Origin: an uncultured Oscillospiraceae bacterium
Lineage (GTDB): Bacteria; Bacillota; Clostridia; Oscillospirales; Oscillospiraceae
Direction of reading: 5' to 3'
Assembly: GCA_934553255.1 (NCBI GenBank)
Contig: CAKTEZ010000006.1
Span: 1 to 58,385, forward strand
Length of the DNA: 58,385 bases
Shown here one piece after another: positions 16,366 to 24,842 of this stretch (its first letter is position 1; each line of letters starts with the position of its first letter). The position numbers and the translations under genes were made by a program. Under the pieces are notes generated by a model. The model had not been told where the DNA came from, did no database searches, and saw only the letters and a program-made list of their open reading frames with translations.

Positions 16366-17294
16366 TACTGCTGCACCTCCTTTTTGCGCGTGGCGCGAAG
16401 CTGGATAAGACCGATGGCGGCGACGAGCAGGAAGAACAAAACGGCCTTGGCCTGCGCGGTGCCGCGAGCGTTGACATTCTGCCCGTAAAAGGTGTTATAG
16501 ATGTTCAGCGCCAGCATCTCGGTGGTCTTGATGGCAGAGCCGTCCGGCTGGATGAGGAACGGCTGGCCGCCTGTGAGGGCGAGGTTCTGGTCGAAGAGCT
16601 TGAAGCTGTTCGTCAGCGTGAGGAAGGTGCAGATGGTGATGGAGGGCATCACGTTGGGAATGGTGACCTTCCAGAGCGTCTGCCAGCGGCTCGCGCCGTC
16701 GATCTTCGCGGCCTCGAGCATATCCTCCGGCACGGCCTGCAGCCCCGCGATATAAATGATCATCATATAGCCGATCTGCTGCCAGCACATGAGAATGACC
16801 AGCCCCCAGAAGCCGTATTTCGTTTCAAGAAGAATGGAAGTGCTATAGCGCGAGAGAATGCCGTCGAAGATCATCGACCACACATAGCCCAGCACGATGC
16901 CGCCGATGAGGTTTGGCATGAAGAACACCGTGCGGAAAAGGTTGCTCCCCTTAATGCCCTGCGTGAGTATGTACGCCACGGCAAACGCCAGCACATTGAT
17001 GAACACCAGCGACACGACGGCGAACAGCGCCGTGTACCAGAACGCGTGCAGGAAGCTCGCGTCATGCAGCGCCTTGACATAGTTGCCGATGCCGATAAAC
17101 TCCGCGTCCGAGGTCGTTTTGAACTTGCAGAACGAAAGGTACACGCCCTTGCAGAACGGATAGACGAAGCCGATGATAAAGGCGCAGACCATGGGTCCCA
17201 TGAAAAGCGGGAACCAACGCCGGATCGGGCGGCGGACCAGCGCGCTGTTGACCGCCGCAGCGTCTCTCTTACGCTTCAATTTGATCACTCCCAT
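16365..17294 (-). CDS. carbohydrate ABC permease, MalF/UgpA-like
   Basis: This is a 309-residue protein with six transmembrane segments. The EAA loop is PEDMLEAAKIDGASRWQTLWKVTIP. I annotate the ATG that begins MGVIKLKRKRD. This ATG has no clear Shine-Dalgarno. The sequence GGGAGTG right after it stands 8 bases before an in-frame TTG (Leu6), which could be the true start. It lies downstream of the binding-protein gene across a stable hairpin. Confidence 0.88.
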   Translation of the reverse strand: MGVIKLKRKRDAAAVNSALVRRPIRRWFPLFMGPMVCAFIIGFVYPFCKGVYLSFCKFKTTSDAEFIGIGNYVKALHDASFLHAFWYTALFAVVSLVFINVLAFAVAYILTQGIKGSNLFRTVFFMPNLIGGIVLGYVWSMIFDGILSRYSTSILLETKYGFWGLVILMCWQQIGYMMIIYIAGLQAVPEDMLEAAKIDGASRWQTLWKVTIPNVMPSITICTFLTLTNSFKLFDQNLALTGGQPFLIQPDGSAIKTTEMLALNIYNTFYGQNVNARGTAQAKAVLFFLLVAAIGLIQLRATRKKEVQQ

Positions 17295-17352
17295 CGAAGA
17301 ATGTTGCAGGACACGGCGCGGGCCTCGTGCAGCCTTCGCCGTGATGAAGAAG

Positions 17353-17378
17353 AGAGGGCGGGCGAAGGCCCGCCCTCT
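17353..17378 (-). terminator. intercistronic hairpin after the sugar-binding protein gene
   Basis: A perfect 11-bp stem (AGAGGGCGGGC and complement) with a 4-base loop is followed on the minus strand by CTTCTTC. It probably gives partial termination or protects the upstream mRNA, so that the binding protein is made in excess over the permeases. Confidence 0.6.
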
Positions 17379-17409
17379 TTCGGTTCCGGTTTTTCGGTTT
17401 TCGCGTGTT

Positions 17410-18738
17410 TTAGCCGTTGGCGGCAGCGTACTGCACGGCCCAGCCGTCCACGAACGCGGTCTTGACAAGCTCCCAAGTCGCGTCGGAGGGGGCGTTGTCA
17501 TACTGGTTCATCGCGGCGACGATGGCTTCACGGTAGGCGTCCACATTGGGCTGGAAGTTGGTGACCCAGGGCATGACATAGTTGCCCTCGGCGGCGTAGG
17601 CGTTGGCGTCGGCGAGGAAGCCGCAGGTGGACTCGGCAGCCTGCTTGTAGGGCATGACGGCGAATTCATCGACGAGCATACGGGAAACCTCGGCGTCGGT
17701 GACGAGCCAATACATGAAGTCGAGCGTGGCCTGAATGTCCTCAGCGGAGGCCTTGGCATTGACGGCCCAGCAGTTTTCGGTACCGCAGTTCAGACCGGCC
17801 TTCTCCTCACCGGCAACGCCGCAGTAGAAGGGGATCATGGAGAGGTTGTCGAGACCGTACTGGCCATCGCCGGTGCCGGTCAGAGCCGCCCACTCCCAGG
17901 AGCCGTTCTGATAGAACACAGCCTGCTCCTTGCCGAACTCGGCCTGGGCGTCATAGCCGCCGGCAGCGAGGGTGGAGGGAGCGACCGCGCTGTTGTTGAT
18001 GTAGAGATCCCAGAGGTTCTTGAAGTTCTGCATGTAGGTGCCCTTGATGCTCGGGGGGCAGACCTTCCAGGCGTCGGGATCGTCCACGGACTCATAGTAA
18101 TACTCGAGGTTGGCGAGGTGGCCGGTGAAGCGCCAGCTGGAGTCGCCGCTCATGGAGGAGGAGGTGAAGGCGTCGAAGCCCAGCTCGGCGGCGCGGGAGT
18201 GGATGTCCTCCGCAACGGCCTTGAGGGTCTCGAAGTTGGTGATGTCGCTGAGCTGATAGCCGGCCTTCGCCAGCAGATCCTCGTTGACGATGATGCCGTA
18301 GCACTCATAGCAGTAGCCGATGGAGCAGAGCTTGCCGTCGGCGTCGTAGAGGTTGTAGGCGTCGGTGGTCAGCTCACCCGCGATGGGCGTGCCGGTCAGA
18401 TCGTAGCAGTAGTCGCCCCAGGTGTCCACGGCGGCCTGATTGCCGACGACGAACATCGTGGGGGGATTTTCCTTATCCATCGCGGCGGTCAGGGTCTCGT
18501 TGTAGGTACCGGACGCGGCGGTCTGGATGGTGACGGGCACACCGGTCTTTTCGGTGTACATGGCGGCGACCTTCTGCAGGGTGCCGTCCGCCTCGGGCTT
18601 GAAGTTCAGCCAGAACACACGGCCGGTGGCCTCGGTGGTGTCACCGTCGCCGCTGGGTTCTTCGGCGGGCTTGCTGCCGCAAGCAACAAGGCTGAGAGCC
18701 ATGACGAGCGCGAGAACAAGTGCAAGATACTTCTTCAT
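17410..18738 (-). CDS. extracellular sugar-binding lipoprotein (CUT1 family)
   Basis: This is a 442-residue protein. The lipoprotein signal ends in SLVAC (Cys about 20). The SBP_bac_1-type fold is seen in VFWLNFKPEADGTLQKVAAMYTEKTG, then a central YGIIVNEDLLAKAGY and a C-terminal helical region. Together with the permeases and malQ it is inferred to bind malto-oligosaccharide. It follows lacI by 53 bases, with a palindrome between. Confidence 0.85.
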   Translation of the reverse strand: MKKYLALVLALVMALSLVACGSKPAEEPSGDGDTTEATGRVFWLNFKPEADGTLQKVAAMYTEKTGVPVTIQTAASGTYNETLTAAMDKENPPTMFVVGNQAAVDTWGDYCYDLTGTPIAGELTTDAYNLYDADGKLCSIGYCYECYGIIVNEDLLAKAGYQLSDITNFETLKAVAEDIHSRAAELGFDAFTSSSMSGDSSWRFTGHLANLEYYYESVDDPDAWKVCPPSIKGTYMQNFKNLWDLYINNSAVAPSTLAAGGYDAQAEFGKEQAVFYQNGSWEWAALTGTGDGQYGLDNLSMIPFYCGVAGEEKAGLNCGTENCWAVNAKASAEDIQATLDFMYWLVTDAEVSRMLVDEFAVMPYKQAAESTCGFLADANAYAAEGNYVMPWVTNFQPNVDAYREAIVAAMNQYDNAPSDATWELVKTAFVDGWAVQYAAANG

Positions 18739-18766
18739 GTTTCATTGATCTCCTTACTTCATATTT

Positions 18767-18792
18767 ATTTTCACGCGGTATCGCGGGAAAAT
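18767..18792. promoter_or_regulatory. candidate LacI-family operator before the sugar-binding gene
   Basis: This 26-bp dyad has outer arms ATTTTC/GAAAAT and 11 of 13 pairs matching (one further position a wobble). It lies between lacI and the binding-protein gene and ends at the lacI stop. Its core CGGTATCG also occurs in the palindrome in front of lacI. Confidence 0.45.
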
Positions 18793-19805
18793 CACTTTGT
18801 CAGGTCGCGCACGGATTCGCCCGCGCGCAGGGTGGTCGGCACGGTGAGGTGTCGCTGCTCTCCGCCGCGGATCACGCCGAGCAATATCTCCACGCTCTTC
18901 GTCCCCATCTCCTCGGTCGGCTGGCAGAGGGTGGTGAGCATGGGATGGATGTACTCGGAGACATTGATGCCGTCGATGGCGATGACGGAGCAGTCCTCGG
19001 GAATGCTGCGCCCGCTCTCGCGCAGGGCGCGCATCGCGCCGATGGCCATGTCGTCCGCGATGGCAAACACGGCGGTGAAATCCGCCGGACGCGTCAGGCG
19101 CTCGCGCATAGCAGCATAAGCGTTGGTGATGGTAAAGTCCGCGGAGCAGATGAGGTCGCCGCTGCGCGGGGTGATCCCCAGCTCGTGCAGCGCGCGGCAG
19201 TAGCCGGAGTAGCGCAGATGGGAGATGGAGCAGTCATTGGGATCGGAGGTCAGCACGGCGATGCGGCGGTGGCCCTTTTTGGCCAGCTCCATGACCGCGC
19301 GGTACGCCTCCTGCTCGTCGGCAATGGAGACGGAGGAATATTGGTTCGGGTCGAGCGTGCCATAGGCGTTGGTGTAGGTGCAGCAGACAAAGGGTACATT
19401 CAGCAGCGCCAGCTCCGCGGGAGAGTAATCCGAGCGTCCGCCGAGGAAGATGATGCCCTGCAGACGCTTTTCGCGCTCCATCACCGCGCCGCATTTCACC
19501 TCATCGTCACAGGAGGCGATCTGACGCATGACCATCGTGTAGCCCGCAAGGTCGAGCTTATGCTCAATGGCACGGATAATATCGGTGTAGAAGGGGTTCT
19601 GCACGCCGCGCACCACAAGACCGATGGCATCCGACTTCGTGCGGACAAGGCTCCGCGCGGAGTTGTTGGGCAGATAGTTGTAGCGGGCGATCACATCCAG
19701 CACGCGGCGGCGGCTTTCTTCGCTCACATCGGGCCGGTCGTTGAGAACGCGCGAAACGGTACTCACGCCGACGCCGCTAAGTTTGGCAATGTCCTTGATG
19801 GTCAT
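18792..19805 (-). CDS. LacI-family transcriptional regulator
   Basis: This is a 337-residue protein. The N-terminal HTH is MTIKDIAKLSGVGVSTVSRVLN with the hinge (about 1-60), followed by a periplasmic-binding-like sensor domain (about 62-335). It heads the sugar operon. A palindrome overlaps the predicted start of its own transcript, so autorepression is likely; the effector is presumably a maltodextrin-related sugar. Confidence 0.92.
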   Translation of the reverse strand: MTIKDIAKLSGVGVSTVSRVLNDRPDVSEESRRRVLDVIARYNYLPNNSARSLVRTKSDAIGLVVRGVQNPFYTDIIRAIEHKLDLAGYTMVMRQIASCDDEVKCGAVMEREKRLQGIIFLGGRSDYSPAELALLNVPFVCCTYTNAYGTLDPNQYSSVSIADEQEAYRAVMELAKKGHRRIAVLTSDPNDCSISHLRYSGYCRALHELGITPRSGDLICSADFTITNAYAAMRERLTRPADFTAVFAIADDMAIGAMRALRESGRSIPEDCSVIAIDGINVSEYIHPMLTTLCQPTEEMGTKSVEILLGVIRGGEQRHLTVPTTLRAGESVRDLTK

Positions 19806-19845
19806 AGCATTACCTCTGCACGAAATGTAGGAAGAGCAAGCGGCC

Positions 19846-19869
19846 GGAAACCTTACCGGTATCGTTTCC
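19846..19869. promoter_or_regulatory. LacI-family operator, 24 bp
   Basis: GGAAAC and GTTTCC flank a perfect TACCGGTA centre. The only asymmetry is a CT/TC pair. The CG-centred dyad is typical for LacI-family sites and lies just downstream of the predicted lacI -10. Confidence 0.65.
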
Positions 19870-19879
19870 GCTTTTCTTT

Positions 19880-19908
19880 ATTCTACCAGCCTCTCCCGTA
19901 AAAGTCAA
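19880..19908 (-). promoter_or_regulatory. sigma-A-type promoter of lacI and the sugar operon
   Basis: On the minus strand TTGACT (19908-19903), 17 bases, TAGAAT (19885-19880). The operator begins about 10 bases downstream of the -10. Confidence 0.7.
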
Positions 19909-19965
19909 AGCCGTTCTCCATGTCCAAGTCACCAAATAATTCTGTCTCCGCCTGTCGGAATGAAC

Positions 19966-19994
19966 AAAAAGGCCGCTGAGTCTCCTCAGCGGTC
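19966..19994 (-). terminator. intrinsic terminator of the YhaM-like operon
   Basis: On the minus strand a 10-bp stem (GACCGCTGAG / CTCAGCGGCC, one G-U) is followed by TTTTTG. The stem begins inside the last codons of the 98-residue gene. Confidence 0.7.
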
Positions 19995-20282
19995 CTCCGT
20001 ATGGGCAGCTATGTAGCCTTCGTATTGGGACTGGTACCACGCCTTGAGCGCCTCCACGCCCTCCTCCGTCCACGGGAAGATCCGTTCCTCCACATCCCCC
20101 GCCTTTTCGTAGCAGAGCGCGGAATAGGTCTGCGCCTTTAAAACGGCCGTACCGTCCTCCTGCTCGGCCTGCTCATAGCGGTAACGGAAGTCGAGCTTTT
20201 TTTCGCGGTCCGTCACCGAGCCGGTGTAGACAAAGGCGCGGTGGAACCAGCGCGGTTCCATCTGTTCAAAGCACGCGAGCAT
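19986..20282 (-). CDS. hypothetical protein, 98 aa
   Basis: This is a 98-residue, acidic, Tyr/Trp/Phe-rich protein without signal peptide or membrane helix. The start is fixed by GGAGGGGAG before the ATG and by the end of the upstream gene 14 bases away. The tail contains EEGVEALKAWYQSQYEGY. I do not recognise a family. It is cotranscribed with the HD/OB protein. Confidence 0.6.
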   Translation of the reverse strand: MLACFEQMEPRWFHRAFVYTGSVTDREKKLDFRYRYEQAEQEDGTAVLKAQTYSALCYEKAGDVEERIFPWTEEGVEALKAWYQSQYEGYIAAHTEDR

Positions 20283-20296
20283 CGCTTCTCCCCTCC

Positions 20297-21247
20297 TCAG
20301 CCGTGATGATAGAGCTTTTTGCCGTCGAGCGCGAACACGCGGTCGCTGAACGCGCCCACCGGCACATCCGCAAGCGTTTCGCGGTAAATTTCCATGCGGC
20401 TGTCGATCAGATCGATATAGCTCAGCAGCTCGCTCTCGGCACACACCGGGCGCACCGCCGCGCCGTACTCCGGCTCGCCGTGGTGCGAGAGGATGAGGTG
20501 CTGGAGCAGGAGCGACTTCTCCTCCGGCATGCCCACCTCGCGCGCGGCCTCCGCCGCCTCCTGCGCGCCCATCACCAGATGACCGAGCAGCTCGCCGGAA
20601 ACGGAGTAGTCCGTCACCAGTCCGAGCGCGGAGAAGCGGAACTCGCGTTCCTTTTGCAGATCGTGGGCGAAGGTCCCCGCGAGCAGCAGGCTGCGGTCCA
20701 CGGTGTCGGCATACTGCCGCGCGAGGAAGTCCGCAAGCTTGAGCATATTGCCCGTGTGCATCAGCAGTCCCGCGAGAAAGGCGTGGTGAACGCTCTTGGC
20801 GGCGGGGATCTCCGCAAATTTCGCGCGGTGGCGGCGCAGCAGCTCCTGCGCGGCGGCGCGGTAGTCCGCGTCCTCGATGGACGCGAGCAGCGCCTCGACC
20901 TCCGCGAGCGCCTTCTCACGGTCGATGGGCGCGACCGGCACCAGCGCGGTCACGTCCACATGGTCGGCGTCTCCCGCAAGGCGGATGCGCTCGGCGGTGA
21001 ACTGCAGCGCCCCGCGGAAGAGCGACACGCTGCCGCGGACCTTCACGACCTTGCCCTCGTCCGCCGCGCCGATGGGTCCGGCATAGTCCCACACCTTGCC
21101 GTCGATGGCGCCGGTCCGGTCCGAAAGGGTCAGGTTCAAAAAGGGCTTGCCGTTCGCGGCGACCTTGGGGTAGGCCGCCTTGAGGACATAAAAGCCCTCC
21201 ACCTCGTCGTTCGCCGCCATGCGGCAGATGGGCAGATCGTATTCCAT
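20297..21247 (-). CDS. OB-fold/HD-domain protein, YhaM-like 3'-5' exoribonuclease
   Basis: This is a 316-residue protein. Residues about 10-95 form an OB-fold nucleic-acid-binding domain (FLNLTLSDRTGAIDGKVWDY). Residues about 140-290 form an HD phosphohydrolase domain with H in SVHHAFLAGLLMHT, the doublet in FAHDLQK and a distal LSHHGEPEYG. This order matches YhaM-type 3'-5' exoribonucleases. The motif is HDLQK rather than the usual HDIGK. The ATG with AAGGAG upstream gives the family N-terminus; an upstream in-frame ATG lacks support. Confidence 0.8.
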   Translation of the reverse strand: MEYDLPICRMAANDEVEGFYVLKAAYPKVAANGKPFLNLTLSDRTGAIDGKVWDYAGPIGAADEGKVVKVRGSVSLFRGALQFTAERIRLAGDADHVDVTALVPVAPIDREKALAEVEALLASIEDADYRAAAQELLRRHRAKFAEIPAAKSVHHAFLAGLLMHTGNMLKLADFLARQYADTVDRSLLLAGTFAHDLQKEREFRFSALGLVTDYSVSGELLGHLVMGAQEAAEAAREVGMPEEKSLLLQHLILSHHGEPEYGAAVRPVCAESELLSYIDLIDSRMEIYRETLADVPVGAFSDRVFALDGKKLYHHG

Positions 21248-21278
21248 GCGCGCTCTCCTTCGTTTTTCTTTCCCCGCT

Positions 21279-21307
21279 ATCATAGCGCAACTCCGGCGGC
21301 ATTACAA
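21279..21307 (-). promoter_or_regulatory. promoter of the YhaM-like operon
   Basis: On the minus strand TTGTAA (21307-21302), 17 bases, TATGAT (21284-21279). It is divergent from the BlaI promoter. Confidence 0.55.
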
Positions 21308-21339
21308 CGCCCAACGCAAAATTTTTTGGCGGAAGACGG

Positions 21340-21393
21340 TTGACATTTCTTCTCTAATCTGTTAGAGTGACTGTATGCTCTAACGGATTAGAG
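21340..21393 (+). promoter_or_regulatory. BlaI-type promoter with two operators
   Basis: TTGACA (21340-21345), 17 bases, TAGAGT (21363-21368). Two 16-bp dyads of form CTCTAA-N4-TTAGAG lie at 21352-21367, overlapping the -10, and at 21378-21393, between start site and ribosome binding site. Their centres are 26 bases apart. These are almost certainly the binding sites of the regulator encoded next. Confidence 0.8.
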
Positions 21394-21403
21394 AGGAGAT
21401 TCT

Positions 21404-21778
21404 ATGGAAACGCCGAAAATTTTTGAAAGCGAATACCGCTTCTGCCGCATTCTCTGGGCGCACGAGCCGGTCACGAGCCGTAAGCTGGTGGATCTGTGCG
21501 CCGAGCAGCTCGGCTGGAAGCCGACCACGACCTACACCGTACTCAAGCGGCTGGGCGAGCGCGGCGTGCTGCAAAACGAGCGGAGCGTCGTCACCTCGCT
21601 CGTTTCGTGCGACGAGGTACGCGCCGCCGAGGCGGGCGAGCTGGTGGAAAAGAAATTCGACGGTTCGCTGCCCACATTTGTCGCGGCGTTCACCCGCGTG
21701 CAAAAAATGAGCGACGCGGAGCTGGACGAGGTGCAGCGGCTCATCGACCGCTATCGGGAGGAGAACCGCCATGACTGA
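21404..21778 (+). CDS. BlaI/MecI/CopY-family repressor
   Basis: This is a 124-residue protein. The winged helix (about 5-75) shows the family pattern EYRFCRILWAHEPVTSRKLVDLC, then TTTYTVLKRLGERGVL. The C-terminal dimerization/cleavage region is about 80-124. It overlaps the M56 gene by 8 bases. In the bla/mec paradigm the membrane protease triggers cleavage of the repressor; the twin operators above support autorepression. Confidence 0.92.
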   Translation: METPKIFESEYRFCRILWAHEPVTSRKLVDLCAEQLGWKPTTTYTVLKRLGERGVLQNERSVVTSLVSCDEVRAAEAGELVEKKFDGSLPTFVAAFTRVQKMSDAELDEVQRLIDRYREENRHD

Positions 21779-24674
21779 ACTTTTTCTCGGCTTTCTCAAC
21801 CGCGGCGTCGCAGCGGGCTGGCTGGTGCTGGCGGTCGTCCTCGTCCGCGCGCTGCTCCGCCGCGCGCCGAAGTGGGCGGACGTGCTGCTCTGGGGCATGG
21901 TCGCGCTGCGCCTCGTGCTGCCGTTTTCCGCGGAAAGCGCGCTGAGCCTTATTCCCAGCGCCGAGACCGTCCGCCCCGAGGTCGTGCGGTACGATCCCGC
22001 GCCGGCCATCACGAGCGGTGTGCGCGTCATTGACAACGCCGTGAACCCCGCGCTCCGCGAAAGCTTCGCCGCCGATCCCGCCGCGAGCGTCAACCCGCTC
22101 TATGTGTGGACGGAGATTGCGGGCGTCGTGTGGCTTCTCGGCGTTGCCGCGCTGCTCGGCTATACGCTTGTGAGCTATCTGCGCCTGCGGCGGCGTGTGC
22201 GGACCGCCGTGCGGCTGGAGGGGAACGTCTACCGGAGCGAGTATGTCGTCTCCCCCTTTATCCTCGGCGTGCTGCGCCCGACCATTTACCTTCCCTCCTC
22301 TCTGTCCGACGCGGACCGCGCCTGCGTTCTCGCGCACGAGCGCGCCCACCTCGCGCGGCGCGACCACTGGTGGAAGCCGCTGGGCTTCCTGCTCCTCGCG
22401 CTCTACTGGTTCCACCCCCTGCTGTGGCTGGCCTACACCCTCTTCTGCCGCGACGTGGAGCTGGCGTGCGACGAGCGTGTGGTGCGCCCGCTCGACCCCG
22501 CGCACCGCGCGGACTACTCGCAGGCGCTGCTCGCGTGCAGCGCGCCGCGGCGCATGGTCGCCGCCTGCCCGCTCGCCTTCGGCGAGGTCGGCGTCAAGGA
22601 GCGCGTGAAGAGCGTGCTGCACTACAAAAAGCCTGCGTTCCGGGTGGTCGTCCTTTCTGTCCTTATCTGCACGGCCGTGGCAGTCTGCTTCCTGACGAAT
22701 CCGCAGCGGGAAACGATGAAATGGGCGAAAAGCCTGCGCGTGGAGGACGTGGCGCGCATCGAGCTGTTTGTTATGCCGCAGGCGATCGACAAGCAGTACA
22801 AGGACTTGGATGCGGACGAGATCGCCGAGGCGGTCGCGCGCATCAACAAGAGCCGCGGTTGGTATGTCCGCAGCGCGGAGCCGCTTGACGGCGGCAGCAC
22901 CACGCTCTATGTCACAACGACCGACGGCGTGCGGCACACGGTCGTGAACAACGGCAACGTCTACCTCCACATTGACGGCGACGCCTATCGGAATTTCCAC
23001 ATCGCATGGCCGTACACCGAGGGGAACGCTCCGCTGCCGGAGGACTTTTTCGAGGAGAGCGGCGAGGCGCGCGGCGAGGCGGCAGAGGACGCCGACCGCG
23101 TTTACACCGATGCGTGGAGCATCCGCGTCCTCGACGGGTGGGAGCGCGAGGGCGACAGCCCGCTCTGGCGCTCGGGCGCGGGAACAGGCGCTTACTTCCT
23201 TGTCACGGAGGGGAGCGGCCTTGACGACAAGCTGATGGAGCTGTACAGCGCCGGCTGGACGCTGAAGTATTTCTCCGACCACTACCGCTGCACCTTGCGG
23301 GAGGGGGAGAGCGGCACGATGCTCAGCCTCTATCCCCGTCCGGAGGGCGGCTTCTATCAGATCGAATCGCACTGGAGCTATGAGGGCGCGGACGAGTGGC
23401 AGGTCAAATTAGAGGAGGGCCAGCTCAAGGTCATGGAGCAGAGCTTCCGGCTCGAGGAGGACGGTGCGGAGGAAGACCTCGTCGGTGCGCTGCTTGCGCA
23501 TGCTGGCTTCGAGAGCATCTCAAGCTACCGCCTTGGGACCGGGGCGAACGGCAGAGCGCTTGCGCTCACGAGCGAGCTGATCCTGGCACTGCAGGACGCG
23601 GCACAGACGCTCAAGGCGACGGATGCTTCCACCGCTTCCAGGAGCTCTGCCGTCTCGGTGAGCTTCAAGATCGAGGAGAGCCCCGTGACGATGGAAAGGG
23701 GTGTGCAGCCCTACGAGGTGTTCTTCACCAGCGGCAGCGAACGCAGGAGCACGGAGAGCAAGGAGCTTTATCTTTACCTGTGCGCACTGGGCGATGGCGG
23801 ATATGTCGAGGTGCACGACCTCGATGATGACGGCTGCTGCGAGGCGCTGCGCTGGGCGAGCGCCAACGACCGCCGGAACATCGTGATCTACGCGGCGCGC
23901 GACGGGCGTGTGGAACGGCTCGATGTGAACGAGACGCTTGGCTGTATCGCTTCCGATTACACGGGCTTGATCGCCAATCTCCCGCACGAATATAAAAATC
24001 TTATCAACGCGGTCGACGAGCTGGGCGAGGGAGGAGATCTGTATCGTTACCGCGGCGGTATATTGGAGTATGTGACGACGCTGGACGCGGCGCTCAACGG
24101 TACGGCGAGCCTGACCGGCTATGCCGCCTATGATGCGCTGCTCGCCGAGATCGCCGACCTGCGGCGCTCCGGCGCAAGCGATGTGCAGACCGACTTCAGC
24201 CATGATCTCCTGTTCGTGAACGACTACTACCAGACGCCCGGCTGGCTGCTGCGCGACCTTGACGGCGACGGCACGAGCGAGCTGCTGCTCGGCGCGGACT
24301 GGGGCGACGGCCATACCGTGATCCTCAACATCTACCGTCTCGACGGCGCAAAAGCCGTCCGTGTCGTGGACGGCTGGAACCGCAGTCGGTATTTTCTCTG
24401 CTCTGACAGTACGCTTGCACATGAGTGGTCGGGCGGCGCCGACCATTGGGGGAGGACCTATCTCCGCTACGGCGAGACGCTTTTGCCCATCGAAAGCGTT
24501 TTTGACCGCGGCGGCGTGTGGTACCACGCCAAGGGTCTCGATGCCCTGTCCTTGGAGGACACGCAGCTCGAAGACCGCTGCAAGACCATTCCCCGCGCCG
24601 AGGCGGAGCAGCTCATGGAGCGCTATACCAAGCAATATGAAGCCCTGCCCTTCACGCCGTTCCCCCAGGTATAA
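21771..24674 (+). CDS. M56-family membrane metallopeptidase with very large extracellular sensor
   Basis: This is a 967-residue protein. Residues about 1-305 form the BlaR1/MecR1-type membrane protease: hydrophobic segments at about 12-30, 37-52, 115-135, 202-222 and 288-306, zinc motif HERAH (in VLAHERAHLARRDHWW) and a downstream ELACDERV Glu. Instead of a penicillin-binding sensor, about 660 residues of extracellular sequence follow the last helix. They include Asp-rich DLDDDGCCEA (about 682) and DLDGDGTSEL (about 829), resembling FG-GAP/VCBS calcium loops. There is no SxxK/PBP motif, so beta-lactam sensing is not supported. The signal is unknown. Confidence 0.8.
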   Translation: MTELFLGFLNRGVAAGWLVLAVVLVRALLRRAPKWADVLLWGMVALRLVLPFSAESALSLIPSAETVRPEVVRYDPAPAITSGVRVIDNAVNPALRESFAADPAASVNPLYVWTEIAGVVWLLGVAALLGYTLVSYLRLRRRVRTAVRLEGNVYRSEYVVSPFILGVLRPTIYLPSSLSDADRACVLAHERAHLARRDHWWKPLGFLLLALYWFHPLLWLAYTLFCRDVELACDERVVRPLDPAHRADYSQALLACSAPRRMVAACPLAFGEVGVKERVKSVLHYKKPAFRVVVLSVLICTAVAVCFLTNPQRETMKWAKSLRVEDVARIELFVMPQAIDKQYKDLDADEIAEAVARINKSRGWYVRSAEPLDGGSTTLYVTTTDGVRHTVVNNGNVYLHIDGDAYRNFHIAWPYTEGNAPLPEDFFEESGEARGEAAEDADRVYTDAWSIRVLDGWEREGDSPLWRSGAGTGAYFLVTEGSGLDDKLMELYSAGWTLKYFSDHYRCTLREGESGTMLSLYPRPEGGFYQIESHWSYEGADEWQVKLEEGQLKVMEQSFRLEEDGAEEDLVGALLAHAGFESISSYRLGTGANGRALALTSELILALQDAAQTLKATDASTASRSSAVSVSFKIEESPVTMERGVQPYEVFFTSGSERRSTESKELYLYLCALGDGGYVEVHDLDDDGCCEALRWASANDRRNIVIYAARDGRVERLDVNETLGCIASDYTGLIANLPHEYKNLINAVDELGEGGDLYRYRGGILEYVTTLDAALNGTASLTGYAAYDALLAEIADLRRSGASDVQTDFSHDLLFVNDYYQTPGWLLRDLDGDGTSELLLGADWGDGHTVILNIYRLDGAKAVRVVDGWNRSRYFLCSDSTLAHEWSGGADHWGRTYLRYGETLLPIESVFDRGGVWYHAKGLDALSLEDTQLEDRCKTIPRAEAEQLMERYTKQYEALPFTPFPQV

Positions 24675-24744
24675 AAAGTCGGCGCTTCGGCTCTCTTTCC
24701 CGCAGAGGAGCGCGCAAACACAGAGGAGAATTTTGCAATATGTC

Positions 24745-24773
24745 TTGCAATACCGCGCGGAAATGCCTATAAT
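24745..24773 (+). promoter_or_regulatory. promoter of the BMP-type importer operon
   Basis: TTGCAA (24745-24750), 17 bases, perfect TATAAT (24768-24773). Self-complementary CCGCGCGG octamers lie at about 24753 and 24782, on either side of the -10, and may be regulatory. Confidence 0.65.
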
Positions 24774-24842
24774 AGGTATTGTCCGCGCGGCTCTCTTGCT
24801 TCGCCGTGCGGAAAATATCATGATTTGAAGAGGTAAATTGGA

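Noticed and set aside
14458..16488. 676-codon plus-strand frame across malQ and the permeases
   Set aside because: It is antisense to well-supported genes on the minus strand; composition is typical of GC-rich shadow frames.
21771..24674. Annotation as a beta-lactam sensor (BlaR1/MecR1)
   Set aside because: No penicillin-binding domain motifs are present in the extracellular part; only the protease half matches.
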